A stretch of DNA of 64,000 nt from NCBI GenBank assembly GCA_963805605.1, contig CAWDUX010000002.1, forward strand, positions 2,728,001 to 2,792,000, given 5' to 3'. This stretch comes from Actinocatenispora sp963805605 (GTDB lineage: Bacteria > Actinomycetota > Actinomycetes > Mycobacteriales > Micromonosporaceae). Under the pieces are notes generated by a model. The model worked only from the letters and a program-made list of their open reading frames with translations. It made no database searches and had not been told where the DNA came from. Positions within the stretch are counted from its first letter, which is position 1; every line of letters starts with the position of its first letter. Shown in pieces: positions 33,204-41,433 of this stretch. The position numbers were made by a program, and so were the translations under genes.

Positions 33204-33728
33204 ATGCCGGAATTGGTCGCGCCCACCGCACGGATGCATGCAGCCTGGCTGGAGTCGCATCGCGAGTGGGGCCCCGGTCTGCATGAGGACGGGTTCGGGC
33301 TGTGGGCGTCCGACGAGGTGGATTCGGCAGACGGGTTCGCGGACTGGGTACGTCGGCTGAACGACCAGGCCGATTCGACCAGGCCGCTGGATCCCGGGCG
33401 GGTGCGGTGCACGTACCGGTGGATCGTCGAGGGTGAGCGGGTACTCGGTGCGATCACGCTGCGCCACGAACTCAACGACGTGGCCCGGCGGGTCATCGGC
33501 CACGTCGGGTACGGCATCCGGCCGTCGGCGCGTGGCCGTGGCCTGGCCACCTGGGCGCTGGGCCGCATGCTCGTACGGGCTCGGGTACTCGGCCTGAACC
33601 GGGTACTGATCACCTGCGAAGTGGACAACATCGCCTCGGCGAGAACCATCGAGCACCACGGCGCTGTCCTTGAGGACGTCCGGGACACCGAGCTCGGGCC
33701 GGTTCGCCGTTACTGGGTCACGCTCTGA
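33204..33728 (+). CDS. GNAT acetyltransferase (RimJ/RimL-like)
   Basis: Protein of 174 residues with one GNAT domain. VARRVIGHVGYGIRPSARGRGLATWALGRMLVRARVLGLNRVLITCEVDNIASARTIEHHGAVLED holds the acetyl-CoA loop ARGRGLA and the family C-terminal pattern NIASARTIEHHG. This resembles YedL/RimL-type enzymes that acetylate proteins or small molecules. ATG 33204 is taken; GTG 33177 is in frame and neither has a strong ribosome site. It follows the groEL terminator by about 150 bases and is 52 bases before the DUF2785 gene. Confidence 0.86.
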   Translation: MPELVAPTARMHAAWLESHREWGPGLHEDGFGLWASDEVDSADGFADWVRRLNDQADSTRPLDPGRVRCTYRWIVEGERVLGAITLRHELNDVARRVIGHVGYGIRPSARGRGLATWALGRMLVRARVLGLNRVLITCEVDNIASARTIEHHGAVLEDVRDTELGPVRRYWVTL

Positions 33729-33780
33729 CCGGCGGGTCGGTGCCACGGCAGGGTGGAGTCGTGGTCGGTAGGCTGCCCGG

Positions 33781-34617
33781 ATGCTGGAGTGGGCGGGGCT
33801 GATCGGGGCGGACTGTGCGGTACCGGAGGATCGGGACGCGGCGGTCGACGAGTTGGTGGGCATGCTCGCCGATGCGGATCCAGCGGTGCGTGACGACCAG
33901 GCGTACCGGGTTCTCGCGACCTGGATCGGTCGGGGGGTGCTGGACGACCGGCTGACCCGGCTCGGTGATCGGATGGTCGGACGTTTCGAGCATCCGGAGG
34001 TACCGGCCCGTACGTTCGCGCCGCTGGTGCTCGCCGCCGCCGTCGCCCGGGATGCCGCTGAGGTCAACAAGGACGCCGCGGCCCGTGACCACAGGTCGGA
34101 TCTGCTCGACGCGGTGACCGTACGCCGCTGGCGGGACGCGTTCGCCGCGTGGTGGCTGAAGGAGACCGAGATCCGGGGCTGGGACGACCGGTTCGGGTGG
34201 CTGCACGCCGTCGCGCACGGCGCGGACCTCGCGGGTGAGCTCGGTGCGTCGCCCCGGCTGGACGCCGCTGAGGCGGGCGGGGTACTGACGCTGATCGCGG
34301 AGCGGGTGGTGGCGCCGACCGGGTACCGCTACGCGCAGATGGAGGAGGACCGGGTGGCGATGGCGGTCGCGCAGATCCTGGCCCGTGCGGGGCTGGATGC
34401 CGCTGAGGCGACGGGTTGGCTGGCGCCGGTGGACCGGCTGTTCGCGACCGGGGAGCCGGGTCCGTTGCCGGTTCCGGCTGCCAACACGTTGGCGGTACTG
34501 CGGGCGGTGTACGTGATGGTGGACCGGCGCGCGGTCGAGCACCGCACGGCTGTGACCGATGCCGTTGCCGCTCGCCTGCACGAGGCGTTTCCGCCCTACC
34601 TTGCCGATCGCGGGTAG
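33781..34617 (+). CDS. DUF2785 family protein
   Basis: All-helical protein of 278 residues matching DUF2785. The most typical part is FGWLHAVAHGADLAGEL near 140, in which WxHAxAHGAD is nearly invariant, with DDQAYRVLATWI near 38 and YRYAQMEEDRVAMAVAQILAR near 182. The repeated helical pairs suggest a HEAT-like fold. No function is established; the conserved His and Asp could form a metal site, which is only a guess. ATG 33781 is the first start and no ribosome site is strong. It is convergent with murQ. Confidence 0.84.
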   Translation: MLEWAGLIGADCAVPEDRDAAVDELVGMLADADPAVRDDQAYRVLATWIGRGVLDDRLTRLGDRMVGRFEHPEVPARTFAPLVLAAAVARDAAEVNKDAAARDHRSDLLDAVTVRRWRDAFAAWWLKETEIRGWDDRFGWLHAVAHGADLAGELGASPRLDAAEAGGVLTLIAERVVAPTGYRYAQMEEDRVAMAVAQILARAGLDAAEATGWLAPVDRLFATGEPGPLPVPAANTLAVLRAVYVMVDRRAVEHRTAVTDAVAARLHEAFPPYLADRG

Positions 34618-34627
34618 CGGCGCCGGT

Positions 34628-34696
34628 CAGGAACGCCGGCCAGGGGCGGCGGCCAAGCGCCAGCCAGGAACGCCGGCCAGAGGCGGCGGCCAAGCG
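34628..34696. repeat. Two-copy 32-bp direct repeat between DUF2785 and murQ
   Basis: CAGGAACGCCGGCCAG followed by RGGCGGCGGCCAAGCG occurs at 34628-34659 and 34665-34696, period 37, with one base difference. A shorter GCGGAGGTCGGA pair follows at 34700-34730. It fills the convergent intergenic space. Confidence 0.7.
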
Positions 34697-34735
34697 GGGC
34701 GGAGGTCGGAAGCGGGCGGAGGTCGGAGGCGGGAG

Positions 34736-35677
34736 TCAGCCGGCGACCGGCGGGGTGATCTGCAGGGCCTGACCCAGCCGGCCGTCCGCAGCCTTCAGTA
34801 GTGCGCGGGCATCGACCACGTCGGTCGCCCGCTCGATCATCACCACGGCGGTCTTGACATGCTGGTCGGCGGCGGTGAGGGCGGTGGTGGCCGCTTCGGC
34901 GGTGGAGCCGGTGATCTCCTGGACCATCCGGATCGCGCGGGCGACGAGTTTCTCGTTGGTGGCGACCAGGTCGACCATCAGATTGCCGTGCGTCTTTCCG
35001 AGCCGGACCATGGTGATGGTCGAGATCATGTTGAGTACGAGCTTCTGCGCGGTGCCGGCCTTGAGCCGGGTGGAGCCGGCGATGAACTCCGGTCCGACCC
35101 CGATCTCGATCGGGTGTTCGACGACCTCGCTGAGTTCGGCGCCGGTGTTGCAGGAGAGCCCGACGCTCAGTGCGCCGCGTCGGCGTGCCTCGCGCAGCGC
35201 GGCCAGCACATACGGGGTGCGGCCGCTGGCGGTGAGCCCGACCACCGCGTCGTCGGGGCCGACGCCCCGTTCGGCGAGGTCCGCGGCGCCGTTGAGGGCG
35301 TTGTCCTCCACTCCCTCCACTGCCTGGGTGATCGCGACCTGGCCGCCGGCGATGATGCCTTGTACCTGTTCGGGTGAAGTACCGAAGGTCGGTGGGCATT
35401 CGGCGGCGTCGAGCAGTCCGATCCGGCCGGGTGTGCCGGCGCCGACGTAGATCAGCCTGCCGCCGGCGGCGAGGCGTGTGACGATGGCGTCGATGGCCGG
35501 TACGAGTTGGGGGATGGCGGCGGCGACCGCGACCGGTACCGAGGTGTCCGCCTCGTTCATCATCGCGACCAGTTCGGTGGTGGGCAGTTGGTCGATCCCG
35601 GCATAGCGCGGGTCGGCCTGCTCGGTGCGCAGTTGCGCCAGATCCGGCCGTGCGGCGTGTGGTGCGGCCTGCGACAC
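34736..35677 (-). CDS. murQ: N-acetylmuramic acid-6-phosphate etherase
   Basis: MurQ of 313 residues, full length. It cleaves the lactyl ether of MurNAc-6-P, giving GlcNAc-6-P and D-lactate. Seen: LRTEQADPRYAGIDQLPTTELVAMMNEAD at the start, GGRLIYVGAGTPGRIGLLDAAECPPTFG near 72 with the catalytic Glu, VEGVEDN near 122, the SIS phosphate site TASGRTPYV near 150, STRLKAGTAQKLVLNM near 200 and the conserved GNLMVDL near 228. It diverges from the nagZ-namZ operon. Its product would enter the NagA step, available in the first operon of this window. A GTG or ATG start at 35677 gives the family N-terminus. Confidence 0.96.
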   Translation of the reverse strand: MSQAAPHAARPDLAQLRTEQADPRYAGIDQLPTTELVAMMNEADTSVPVAVAAAIPQLVPAIDAIVTRLAAGGRLIYVGAGTPGRIGLLDAAECPPTFGTSPEQVQGIIAGGQVAITQAVEGVEDNALNGAADLAERGVGPDDAVVGLTASGRTPYVLAALREARRRGALSVGLSCNTGAELSEVVEHPIEIGVGPEFIAGSTRLKAGTAQKLVLNMISTITMVRLGKTHGNLMVDLVATNEKLVARAIRMVQEITGSTAEAATTALTAADQHVKTAVVMIERATDVVDARALLKAADGRLGQALQITPPVAG

Positions 35678-35725
35678 CTGCGGCTCCTCGCGATTGGGGG
35701 CGACACTGCCCGGTCATGTTACTCG

Positions 35726-35784
35726 TTGACGAAAAATGGACTGCGTCGGTAACTTAGCAACTTGCATCGGTTCGTTGAATATTC
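35726..35784 (+). promoter_or_regulatory. Promoter and GAATATTC palindrome of the nagZ-namZ operon
   Basis: TTGACG (35726-35731), an 18-base spacer and TAACTT (35750-35755) make a credible sigma-A-type promoter on the plus strand. An 8-bp perfect palindrome GAATATTC (35777-35784) lies about 20 bases past the -10 box, just downstream of the expected start, where a repressor could act. The whole 136-base murQ-nagZ space is much more AT-rich than its flanks. Confidence 0.5.
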
Positions 35785-35813
35785 TTTCAGAGTAGACGTC
35801 TGGAGCCTCTCCT

Positions 35814-37481
35814 GTGGGAGCACACCGCCCTCCGATGGCCGTGATCGAAATCGTGGCCCAGATGTCCGTCTTTGACAAGATAGGTCAGCTTTTCGTGGTG
35901 CCGGTGGGTCGACACTCACCTAACGCACTGCGACTTCCGCCCGACCAACGGAGCGGCGCAGCGCTGGCCGACGACGGCCTCGGTCAGGTGGTCGATCAGC
36001 TGCGAGAGCACCGTGTCGGAGGGGTCTGTTACTTCCCGACCCGGCCGGAAGGTGACGATGTCGGCGATGTGGCGGCACTCCTCACGGAACTGGACGGGGC
36101 GGTCGGCGGTACCGGAATCCGCCCGGTCGTCGCCGTCGATCAGGAGGGCGGCACGGTCGCCCGGCTGCGCCGCGGGGTGACCAGCGTGCCCGGCGCGATG
36201 GCGCTCGCCGCCACCGGCGACCCGGCCAGCGCCGAACAGGCCGCCGCGATCATCGGTGCCGAGCTGAGGGCCGTCGGCTTCCACCATGACTACGCGCCGG
36301 ACGCCGACGTGAACAGCAACCCCGCCAATCCGGTCATCGGCGTACGGTCCTTCGGCTCGGACCCCGAGCAGGTCGCCCGCTACGTCACCGCCGCGGTACG
36401 GGGTCTGCGCGGTGCCGGTCTCGCCGCCACCGTCAAGCACTTCCCCGGGCACGGCGACACCGCCACGGACAGTCACCTGGAACTGCCGTCCGTCTCCCGG
36501 GGCCGGGCTGACTGGGCCGCCGTGGACCTGGTGCCGTTCGTGGCCGCCATCGAGGCGGGCGTGGACGCGGTGATGTCCGCGCACGTATCGGTACCGGCGG
36601 CGGACCCGTCCGGCGACCCGGCCACCGCCTCCGCGCCGATCATGACCGGCGTACTGCGCGACGAGCTCGGCTTCGGCGGGGTGGTGGTGACCGACGCGCT
36701 GGACATGGCCGGTGCTCGGAAGTCCTACGGTGACGGCGAGATCGCGGTACGGGCACTGCTGGCCGGCGCCGACCAGCTGCTGATGCCCGCCGACCTGGAT
36801 GTGGCGGTGGCGGCGGTACGGGCCGCGGTGGAGTCCGGTCGGGTGCCGATGCGGCGACTGGATGAGGCGGTCGCTCGGATCCTGACCCTCAAGGACCGGC
36901 TGGGTCTGCTGACCGGTGCCGGGCCGCAGGTGCCGGGGCGGTCGGACCCGGCGGGGCACGCGGCCATCGCGCTGGACCTGGCGCACCGGGCGGTGACCGT
37001 ACTGGGCGACCGGGACTGGAGACCGCCGTCCTCGGGCCGGGTCGCGCTGATCGGCTGCCTGGCGGGGATCGAGGACGCCCTGCTGCCGGTGCTGCGCAGC
37101 GCCGGCGCCGAAGTGTCCATCATGGACTGTGGCAGCGATCCCACGGACGTGGCACTCGCCGCGCCGTTACGGGCCGCCGCCGGGGCGGACGTGACCGTCG
37201 TTGTCACCCGCGGTGCGGTCCGCTGGCCGGGGCAGCGTGCACTGCTTGCCGCACTGGGTGCCGCCGGGCACCGGTACGTACTGATCGCCCTACGGGAACC
37301 GTACGACGCGGGCCTGGCGCCGAACGCCACTACCAGGATCCTGACCTACGGCGACAACGCGGTACAGCGCGTCGCGCTGGTCGACGTACTGAGCGGAACC
37401 GCGCGGCCGGGCGGTCGGCTGCCGGTCGACGTGCCGGGGCCGGACGGGCGGATCGTCTACCGTCGGGGCGAGGACGCGTGA
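35814..37481 (+). CDS. nagZ: Glycoside hydrolase family 3, NagZ-type exo-beta-N-acetylglucosaminidase
   Basis: Second NagZ-type GH3 in the window, 555 residues. Seen: VDQEGGTVARLRRG near 108, DADVNSNPANPVIGVRSFG near 163, KHFPGHGDTATDSH from Lys 208 with the catalytic His/Asp dyad, and the nucleophile Asp at about 294 in VVVTDALDMAG. A C-terminal domain of about 190 residues follows the barrel, as in Bacillus NagZ. No signal peptide is seen, unlike the exported Bacillus enzyme. GTG 35814 has TGGAG at eight bases; ATG 35835 is in frame. It shares a four-base overlap with namZ. Together they should strip GlcNAc and then MurNAc from imported glycan pieces. Confidence 0.9.
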   Translation: MGAHRPPMAVIEIVAQMSVFDKIGQLFVVPVGRHSPNALRLPPDQRSGAALADDGLGQVVDQLREHRVGGVCYFPTRPEGDDVGDVAALLTELDGAVGGTGIRPVVAVDQEGGTVARLRRGVTSVPGAMALAATGDPASAEQAAAIIGAELRAVGFHHDYAPDADVNSNPANPVIGVRSFGSDPEQVARYVTAAVRGLRGAGLAATVKHFPGHGDTATDSHLELPSVSRGRADWAAVDLVPFVAAIEAGVDAVMSAHVSVPAADPSGDPATASAPIMTGVLRDELGFGGVVVTDALDMAGARKSYGDGEIAVRALLAGADQLLMPADLDVAVAAVRAAVESGRVPMRRLDEAVARILTLKDRLGLLTGAGPQVPGRSDPAGHAAIALDLAHRAVTVLGDRDWRPPSSGRVALIGCLAGIEDALLPVLRSAGAEVSIMDCGSDPTDVALAAPLRAAAGADVTVVVTRGAVRWPGQRALLAALGAAGHRYVLIALREPYDAGLAPNATTRILTYGDNAVQRVALVDVLSGTARPGGRLPVDVPGPDGRIVYRRGEDA

Positions 37482-38653
37482 GCGCGGTTCGTACGGGCGC
37501 GCAACGGTTGTGCGCCGATCCGGCGTTGGCCGGCCCCGGTCGGCTGGGCCTGGTCACCAACTCCACCGGCATCCTGCCGGATTTGACCTCCACTGTGGAG
37601 GGTCTGCTGGCGGCCGGCGTACCGCTGATGGCGTTGTTCGGTCCGGAACACGGGATCCGGGGATCGGTGCAGGCCGGGGAGAGCGAGCCGGAGACCATCG
37701 ACCCGGTCAGCGGCCTGCCCGTGTTCGACACCTACCTACGTACCGGCGCCGAGCTGGGCGCGCTGCTCATCGAGTCCACAATAGACACACTGCTGTACGA
37801 CCTGCAGGACATCGGGACCCGCTTCTACACCTACATCTGGACCATGTACGACGTGATGGTCGCGGCGGCCCGCACCGGCCGGCGGTTCGTCGTACTGGAC
37901 CGGCCGAACCCGGTCGGTGGCCTGGTCAGCGAAGGACCCGGGCTGGACGCGGCGTACGCCAGCTTCGTCGGCCGGGTGTCGATCCCGATCCGGCACGGTC
38001 TGACCTGCGGCGAACTGGCCCGGATGCTCAACGCCGGAGCGGTACCCGCCGCAGCGGGGCGGCCGGTGGAGCTGTCGGTGATCGCCATGGACGGGTGGTC
38101 GCGCGGCATGAGCTTCGCCGACACCGGCCAGCCGTGGGTGATGCCGTCGGTCAACATGCCCACCGCCGACACCGCCCTGGTCTACCCCGGTACCGGACTG
38201 TTCGAGGGCACCAACCTGTCCGAGGGGCGCGGCACCACCCGACCGTTCGAGCTGATCGGCGCGCCGTACCTGGACCAGCGGCTCGTACCGGCGCTGCGGG
38301 CGCTGGCGCTGCCCGGCGTCGGGTTCCGGGAGTCGTCGTTCACCCCGACGTTCCACAAGTACGCCAATGAGCCGGTACGCGGTGTGCAGGTGCACGTCAC
38401 CGACCCGCGGACGGTGTACCCGGTGGCCACCGCCGTGGCCATGCTGCACACGTTGCGGCAGCTCTACCCTGACGACTTCGGCTGGCGGGTCGCGCAGGGC
38501 GGCGAGGACATGGGGCACCGGCATTTCGTCGACCTGCTGTGGGGCAGCGACCAACTGCGCCGGACGCTGGACGCCGGGGAGGATCCCCGCAGCCTGCTCG
38601 CCCGGCCGGCTACGCCGACGGACTGGGCGGCCGAGCACCTCCTCTACCGGTAA
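37478..38653 (+). CDS. namZ: DUF1343 exo-beta-N-acetylmuramidase (NamZ family)
   Basis: DUF1343 protein of 391 residues, the usual length. NamZ of Bacillus subtilis removes terminal MurNAc from peptidoglycan chains. Seen: GRLGLVTNSTG near 22, LFGPEHGIRGSVQAGE near 52-67 with the acidic residues thought to be catalytic, DTLLYDLQDIGTRFYTYIWTM near 107, VLDRPNPVGG near 138 and LVYPGTGLFEGTNLSEGRGTTRPFELIGAP near 230, all strongly conserved. No signal peptide, so it should act in the cytosol. GTG 37478 overlaps the nagZ stop. Its neighbours are the same as in the Bacillus MurNAc operon (nagZ, murQ, GNAT). Confidence 0.93.
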   Translation: MSAVRTGAQRLCADPALAGPGRLGLVTNSTGILPDLTSTVEGLLAAGVPLMALFGPEHGIRGSVQAGESEPETIDPVSGLPVFDTYLRTGAELGALLIESTIDTLLYDLQDIGTRFYTYIWTMYDVMVAAARTGRRFVVLDRPNPVGGLVSEGPGLDAAYASFVGRVSIPIRHGLTCGELARMLNAGAVPAAAGRPVELSVIAMDGWSRGMSFADTGQPWVMPSVNMPTADTALVYPGTGLFEGTNLSEGRGTTRPFELIGAPYLDQRLVPALRALALPGVGFRESSFTPTFHKYANEPVRGVQVHVTDPRTVYPVATAVAMLHTLRQLYPDDFGWRVAQGGEDMGHRHFVDLLWGSDQLRRTLDAGEDPRSLLARPATPTDWAAEHLLYR

Positions 38654-38678
38654 CAGCGCCAACAGGAAGGACGGGCGG

Positions 38679-39704
38679 ATGATCGTGCTACGGCAGTTCC
38701 GCGCCGGGGACGGTGCCCAGCTCGTCGAGGCGTGGCGACACAGCGCGCCGCGTGACCCGATCACCCCGCAACGGTTCCGCGACCTCGTCCTGCTCGACGC
38801 CAACTTCGACCCGGCCGGCCTGTACGTCGCCTGCGACGGCGACCGGCTGGTCGGCGCCGCGTACGCGGTCCGACGGCAGGTCGCCATGGTCGGTGCCGAC
38901 CTGGAACCCGACGCGGGCTGGATCCCGTTCTTCTTCGTCACCCCGGCACACCGGCGCCGGGGCACCGGCAGCGCGCTGCTGCGCGCCGCGCTCGACTGGC
39001 TGCACGGGCACGGCCGTACCCGGGTCGAGTTCTCCTCGTACACCCCGAACTACATCCTGCCCGGCCTGGACGACGTCGCGTACCCGGAGGCGTTGCGGCT
39101 GCTGGCAGCCCACGGCTTCGGCACCCGCTACCGGGCCGCCGCGATGGACTGTAGCCTGGTCGACTACGCCCTGCCCGACGATGTGGCCGCCCGGGCCGCT
39201 GAGCTGCGCGCAGCCGGGTACCGCTTCGGTACGCCCGCCGACGACGAGCTGCCCGACCTGGTCCGGTTGGCCGGCGAGGAGTTCAACCCGGACTGGGCCC
39301 GGGCCATCCGGGACTGCATCACGGCCGGTACGCCCACCGAGCGGATCGTCGTCGCCCGGGAACCGGACGGCACCCTGATCGGGTGGGCGATGCACGGCGC
39401 GTACGAGAACGTGGTCGAACGTTTCGGCCCGTTCGGTGTGCTGGAGAACCGGCGCGGTACCGGCCTCGGCAAGGTCCTGCTGCACCTCACGCTGGAACGG
39501 ATGCGGGCCCTCGGCGCGCACAGCGCCTGGTTCCTGTGGACCGGCGAGCAGTCGCCGGCCGGCCGGCTGTACCTGAAGACCGGGTTCGGCGTCACCCGAC
39601 GGTTTCGGATCATGCGGGCCGAGGCCGCTGGTCCCCGCCCCGGGGCCGACGCCGGGACCGGAATCGACGCGGGGGCCGGGGCAGATCGGAAGGAGCTGTC
39701 GTGA
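38679..39704 (+). CDS. Tandem GNAT acetyltransferase in the MurNAc recycling operon
   Basis: Protein of 341 residues with two GNAT domains. Domain 1 (1-150): AGWIPFFFVTPAHRRRGTGSALLRAALDWL. Domain 2 (185-330): VERFGPFGVLENRRGTGLGKVLLHLTLERMRALGAHSAWFLWTGEQSPAGRLYLKTGF. ATG 38679 has AGGAAGG before it. The last 30 residues are Ala/Gly/Asp-rich. It sits 25 bases after namZ, and its stop overlaps the PIG-L start (GTGA). A GNAT gene (ybbJ) also lies in the Bacillus MurNAc cluster, so an amino-sugar substrate is plausible; not shown. Confidence 0.87.
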   Translation: MIVLRQFRAGDGAQLVEAWRHSAPRDPITPQRFRDLVLLDANFDPAGLYVACDGDRLVGAAYAVRRQVAMVGADLEPDAGWIPFFFVTPAHRRRGTGSALLRAALDWLHGHGRTRVEFSSYTPNYILPGLDDVAYPEALRLLAAHGFGTRYRAAAMDCSLVDYALPDDVAARAAELRAAGYRFGTPADDELPDLVRLAGEEFNPDWARAIRDCITAGTPTERIVVAREPDGTLIGWAMHGAYENVVERFGPFGVLENRRGTGLGKVLLHLTLERMRALGAHSAWFLWTGEQSPAGRLYLKTGFGVTRRFRIMRAEAAGPRPGADAGTGIDAGAGADRKELS

Positions 39705-40393
39705 GCCGGACCGTACTGGCCGTCGGCGCGCACATCGGCGACATGGACCTGACCGCCGGTCCGCTGCTGGCCAGCTACGCGCAGGCCGGGAACCGTACCG
39801 CGATCCTGGCGCTCACCCCCGGCGAGCGGGGTCATCCGAGGATGACCCCGGCCGACTACCGGGCGCAGAAGATCGCCGAGGGCAGCGCGTTCGCCGCGGC
39901 CATCGGGGCACACTTCCAGGTCTTCGACGACCAGAGCGACGGTTTCCTCGCCTCGACCGAGGAACTCGCGCACCGGGTCGCCGACATAATCCGGGAACTG
40001 CGGCCCGACGTGCTGATCGCGCACTGGCCGCGCAGTATCCATTCCGACCACACCCACGCCTCCGCGCTCGCCGAACGCGGTCGGTTCCTGGCCGGCCTGC
40101 CGATGGAACATGAGCTGCCCCGGCACAGTGTGTCCCGGCTGCTGTACGCGGAGAACTGGGAGGACGCCGAGGGTTTCGCGCCGTCGGTGTACGTGCCGGT
40201 GCCCGGGCAGGCGTTCCGCACCTGGCGGTCCGCGATCGGAGAGCAGGCGTTCGCCCGGGGCGAGACGTACGGCTTCCGTTACATCGACTACTACGAGGCG
40301 TTGATGACCACCCGGGGCTGTCTGGCCCGTACCGAACGGGCCGTGGCACTGGCCGAACCGGCGGGCGGCCGGCAGGTGCTCGACCTGCCCTGA
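39701..40393 (+). CDS. PIG-L family deacetylase-like protein with altered catalytic motif
   Basis: PIG-L/LmbE-fold protein of 230 residues. Members de-N-acetylate GlcNAc-containing compounds using zinc held by AHPDD and a distal HxxDH. Here the first motif is GAHIGDMDLTAGPLLASYAQAG: His and the second Asp (zinc ligands) are kept, but the first Asp, the general base, is Gly. The distal site is SIHSDHTHAS near 110. It may use another base or have another reaction. GTG 39701 overlaps the GNAT stop by four bases, after AAGGAG. As the last gene of nagZ-namZ-GNAT-PIG-L it probably handles an amino sugar freed in the pathway. Confidence 0.85.
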   Translation: MSRTVLAVGAHIGDMDLTAGPLLASYAQAGNRTAILALTPGERGHPRMTPADYRAQKIAEGSAFAAAIGAHFQVFDDQSDGFLASTEELAHRVADIIRELRPDVLIAHWPRSIHSDHTHASALAERGRFLAGLPMEHELPRHSVSRLLYAENWEDAEGFAPSVYVPVPGQAFRTWRSAIGEQAFARGETYGFRYIDYYEALMTTRGCLARTERAVALAEPAGGRQVLDLP

Positions 40394-40415
40394 CCCGGCC
40401 TGCCCTGACCTGCAG

Positions 40416-40435
40416 CGGGCCGCCCGCGCGGCCCG
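40416..40435. terminator. Bidirectional hairpin between the PIG-L and GNAT genes
   Basis: CGGGCCGC (40416-40423) pairs with GCGGCCCG (40428-40435) around a 4-base loop in the 46-base space between two convergent genes. Confidence 0.6.
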
Positions 40436-40439
40436 GCGG

Positions 40440-41348
40440 TCAGAGTGCGCGGCGGTAGAGCCAGAAGATCCGGTCCAGCCGGGCGCCGACGGTACGGGAG
40501 TAGAACGGCACCGGGCCGACCCAGCCGATCTGTGCGCTGGCAAGTCCGGCGTCCCGCTGGTCGGCCAGGCAGCGGCGCAGCAGTACGCCGCCGAGCCCGA
40601 GCCCGCGGGCCGCCTCGACGGTACCCATCGGGCCGAACCAGCTGGGCCGGTTCGCGCCGTGCCCGGCGAAGGCGAGCACCACACCGTCGGCGTCGCGCAA
40701 CGCGAGGTGCAGCCCGGCGCCGCTGCAGCGTACCGACTGCTCGATCTCCCAGGCCCAGGAGGCGTTCCAGTGCTCCTCGGCCCACTCCCACAGAGCCGGC
40801 AGATCGGCCGGGGTGGCGCGGCGTACCGTCACCCCTTCGGCGGCGAGCCGCTGCTCGGCACCGGCGGTGTCCAGGTCGGCGGTGCGCAGGTCGGCGACCA
40901 TGTTCTGGGCCGTCCGGTACTGCTCGTAGCCCAGCGCCTCGGCGCAGCAGATCGCCGGGGTGTAGCGCACGTCGATGCCGGGCCACACGTAGCAGGGCGG
41001 GTTGCCGGCCCAGCGGACCTCCCGTACGCCCAGGTCCCACAGCGCCCGCTCGGCGGCGGACACGAGCGCCCGACCGATGCCGGCCCGCTGGTGGGTGGGG
41101 TCGACGGCGATCAGGTCGAGGTGGCCGACGGTCGGGTCGGCGCCGTTGACCGACGCGGCGACGACACCTACGTCTCCGGCGTGCAGCCAGCGGGTCCGGC
41201 GTCGGCGGGGTGATGCGGCGAGCCGGCTGAGCAGTTGGTCGGCCTCGACCCGGTCGAAGGTCAGCGCCCGGCCGAGCATCGGGGCCAGCTCGGTCGGGTC
41301 GGCGTCGAGCGGTTCGACGGACGGTACGGTTCCCCTACCGGGTGTCAC
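40440..41348 (-). CDS. GNAT acetyltransferase, YbbJ-like, in the MurNAc region
   Basis: Protein of 302 residues with two GNAT-like halves. The first carries HLDLIAVDPTHQRAGIGRALVSAAERALWDLGVREVRWAGN (acetyl-CoA loop HQRAGIG near residue 87). The second has PMGTVEAARGLGLGGVLLRRCLADQRDAGLASAQIGWVGPVPFYSRTVGAR near 245. The GPMGT and YSRTVGA patterns recur in acetyltransferases linked to peptidoglycan-sugar clusters. It starts with GTG 41348 and is divergent from the BadF-type kinase. Its partner substrate is unknown; an aminosugar is suggested only by context. Confidence 0.82.
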   Translation of the reverse strand: MTPGRGTVPSVEPLDADPTELAPMLGRALTFDRVEADQLLSRLAASPRRRRTRWLHAGDVGVVAASVNGADPTVGHLDLIAVDPTHQRAGIGRALVSAAERALWDLGVREVRWAGNPPCYVWPGIDVRYTPAICCAEALGYEQYRTAQNMVADLRTADLDTAGAEQRLAAEGVTVRRATPADLPALWEWAEEHWNASWAWEIEQSVRCSGAGLHLALRDADGVVLAFAGHGANRPSWFGPMGTVEAARGLGLGGVLLRRCLADQRDAGLASAQIGWVGPVPFYSRTVGARLDRIFWLYRRAL

Positions 41349-41382
41349 GGCTGCTCCTCGCGGGCGTTGCGGTCGCCGGGCT

Positions 41383-41395
41383 GTAGATTTTCTAC
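41383..41395. promoter_or_regulatory. Palindrome GTAGATTTTCTAC upstream of the sugar kinase
   Basis: Perfect 5-bp arms GTAGA/TCTAC around TTT in the 85-base divergent space. AT-rich in a GC-rich setting and 39 bases before ATG 41434, it looks like an operator. TGGAGG at 41424-41429 is the kinase ribosome site. Confidence 0.45.
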
Positions 41396-41433
41396 GTCAC
41401 AACCCTAGATGTTGGCGCTTTTATGGAGGCAGT

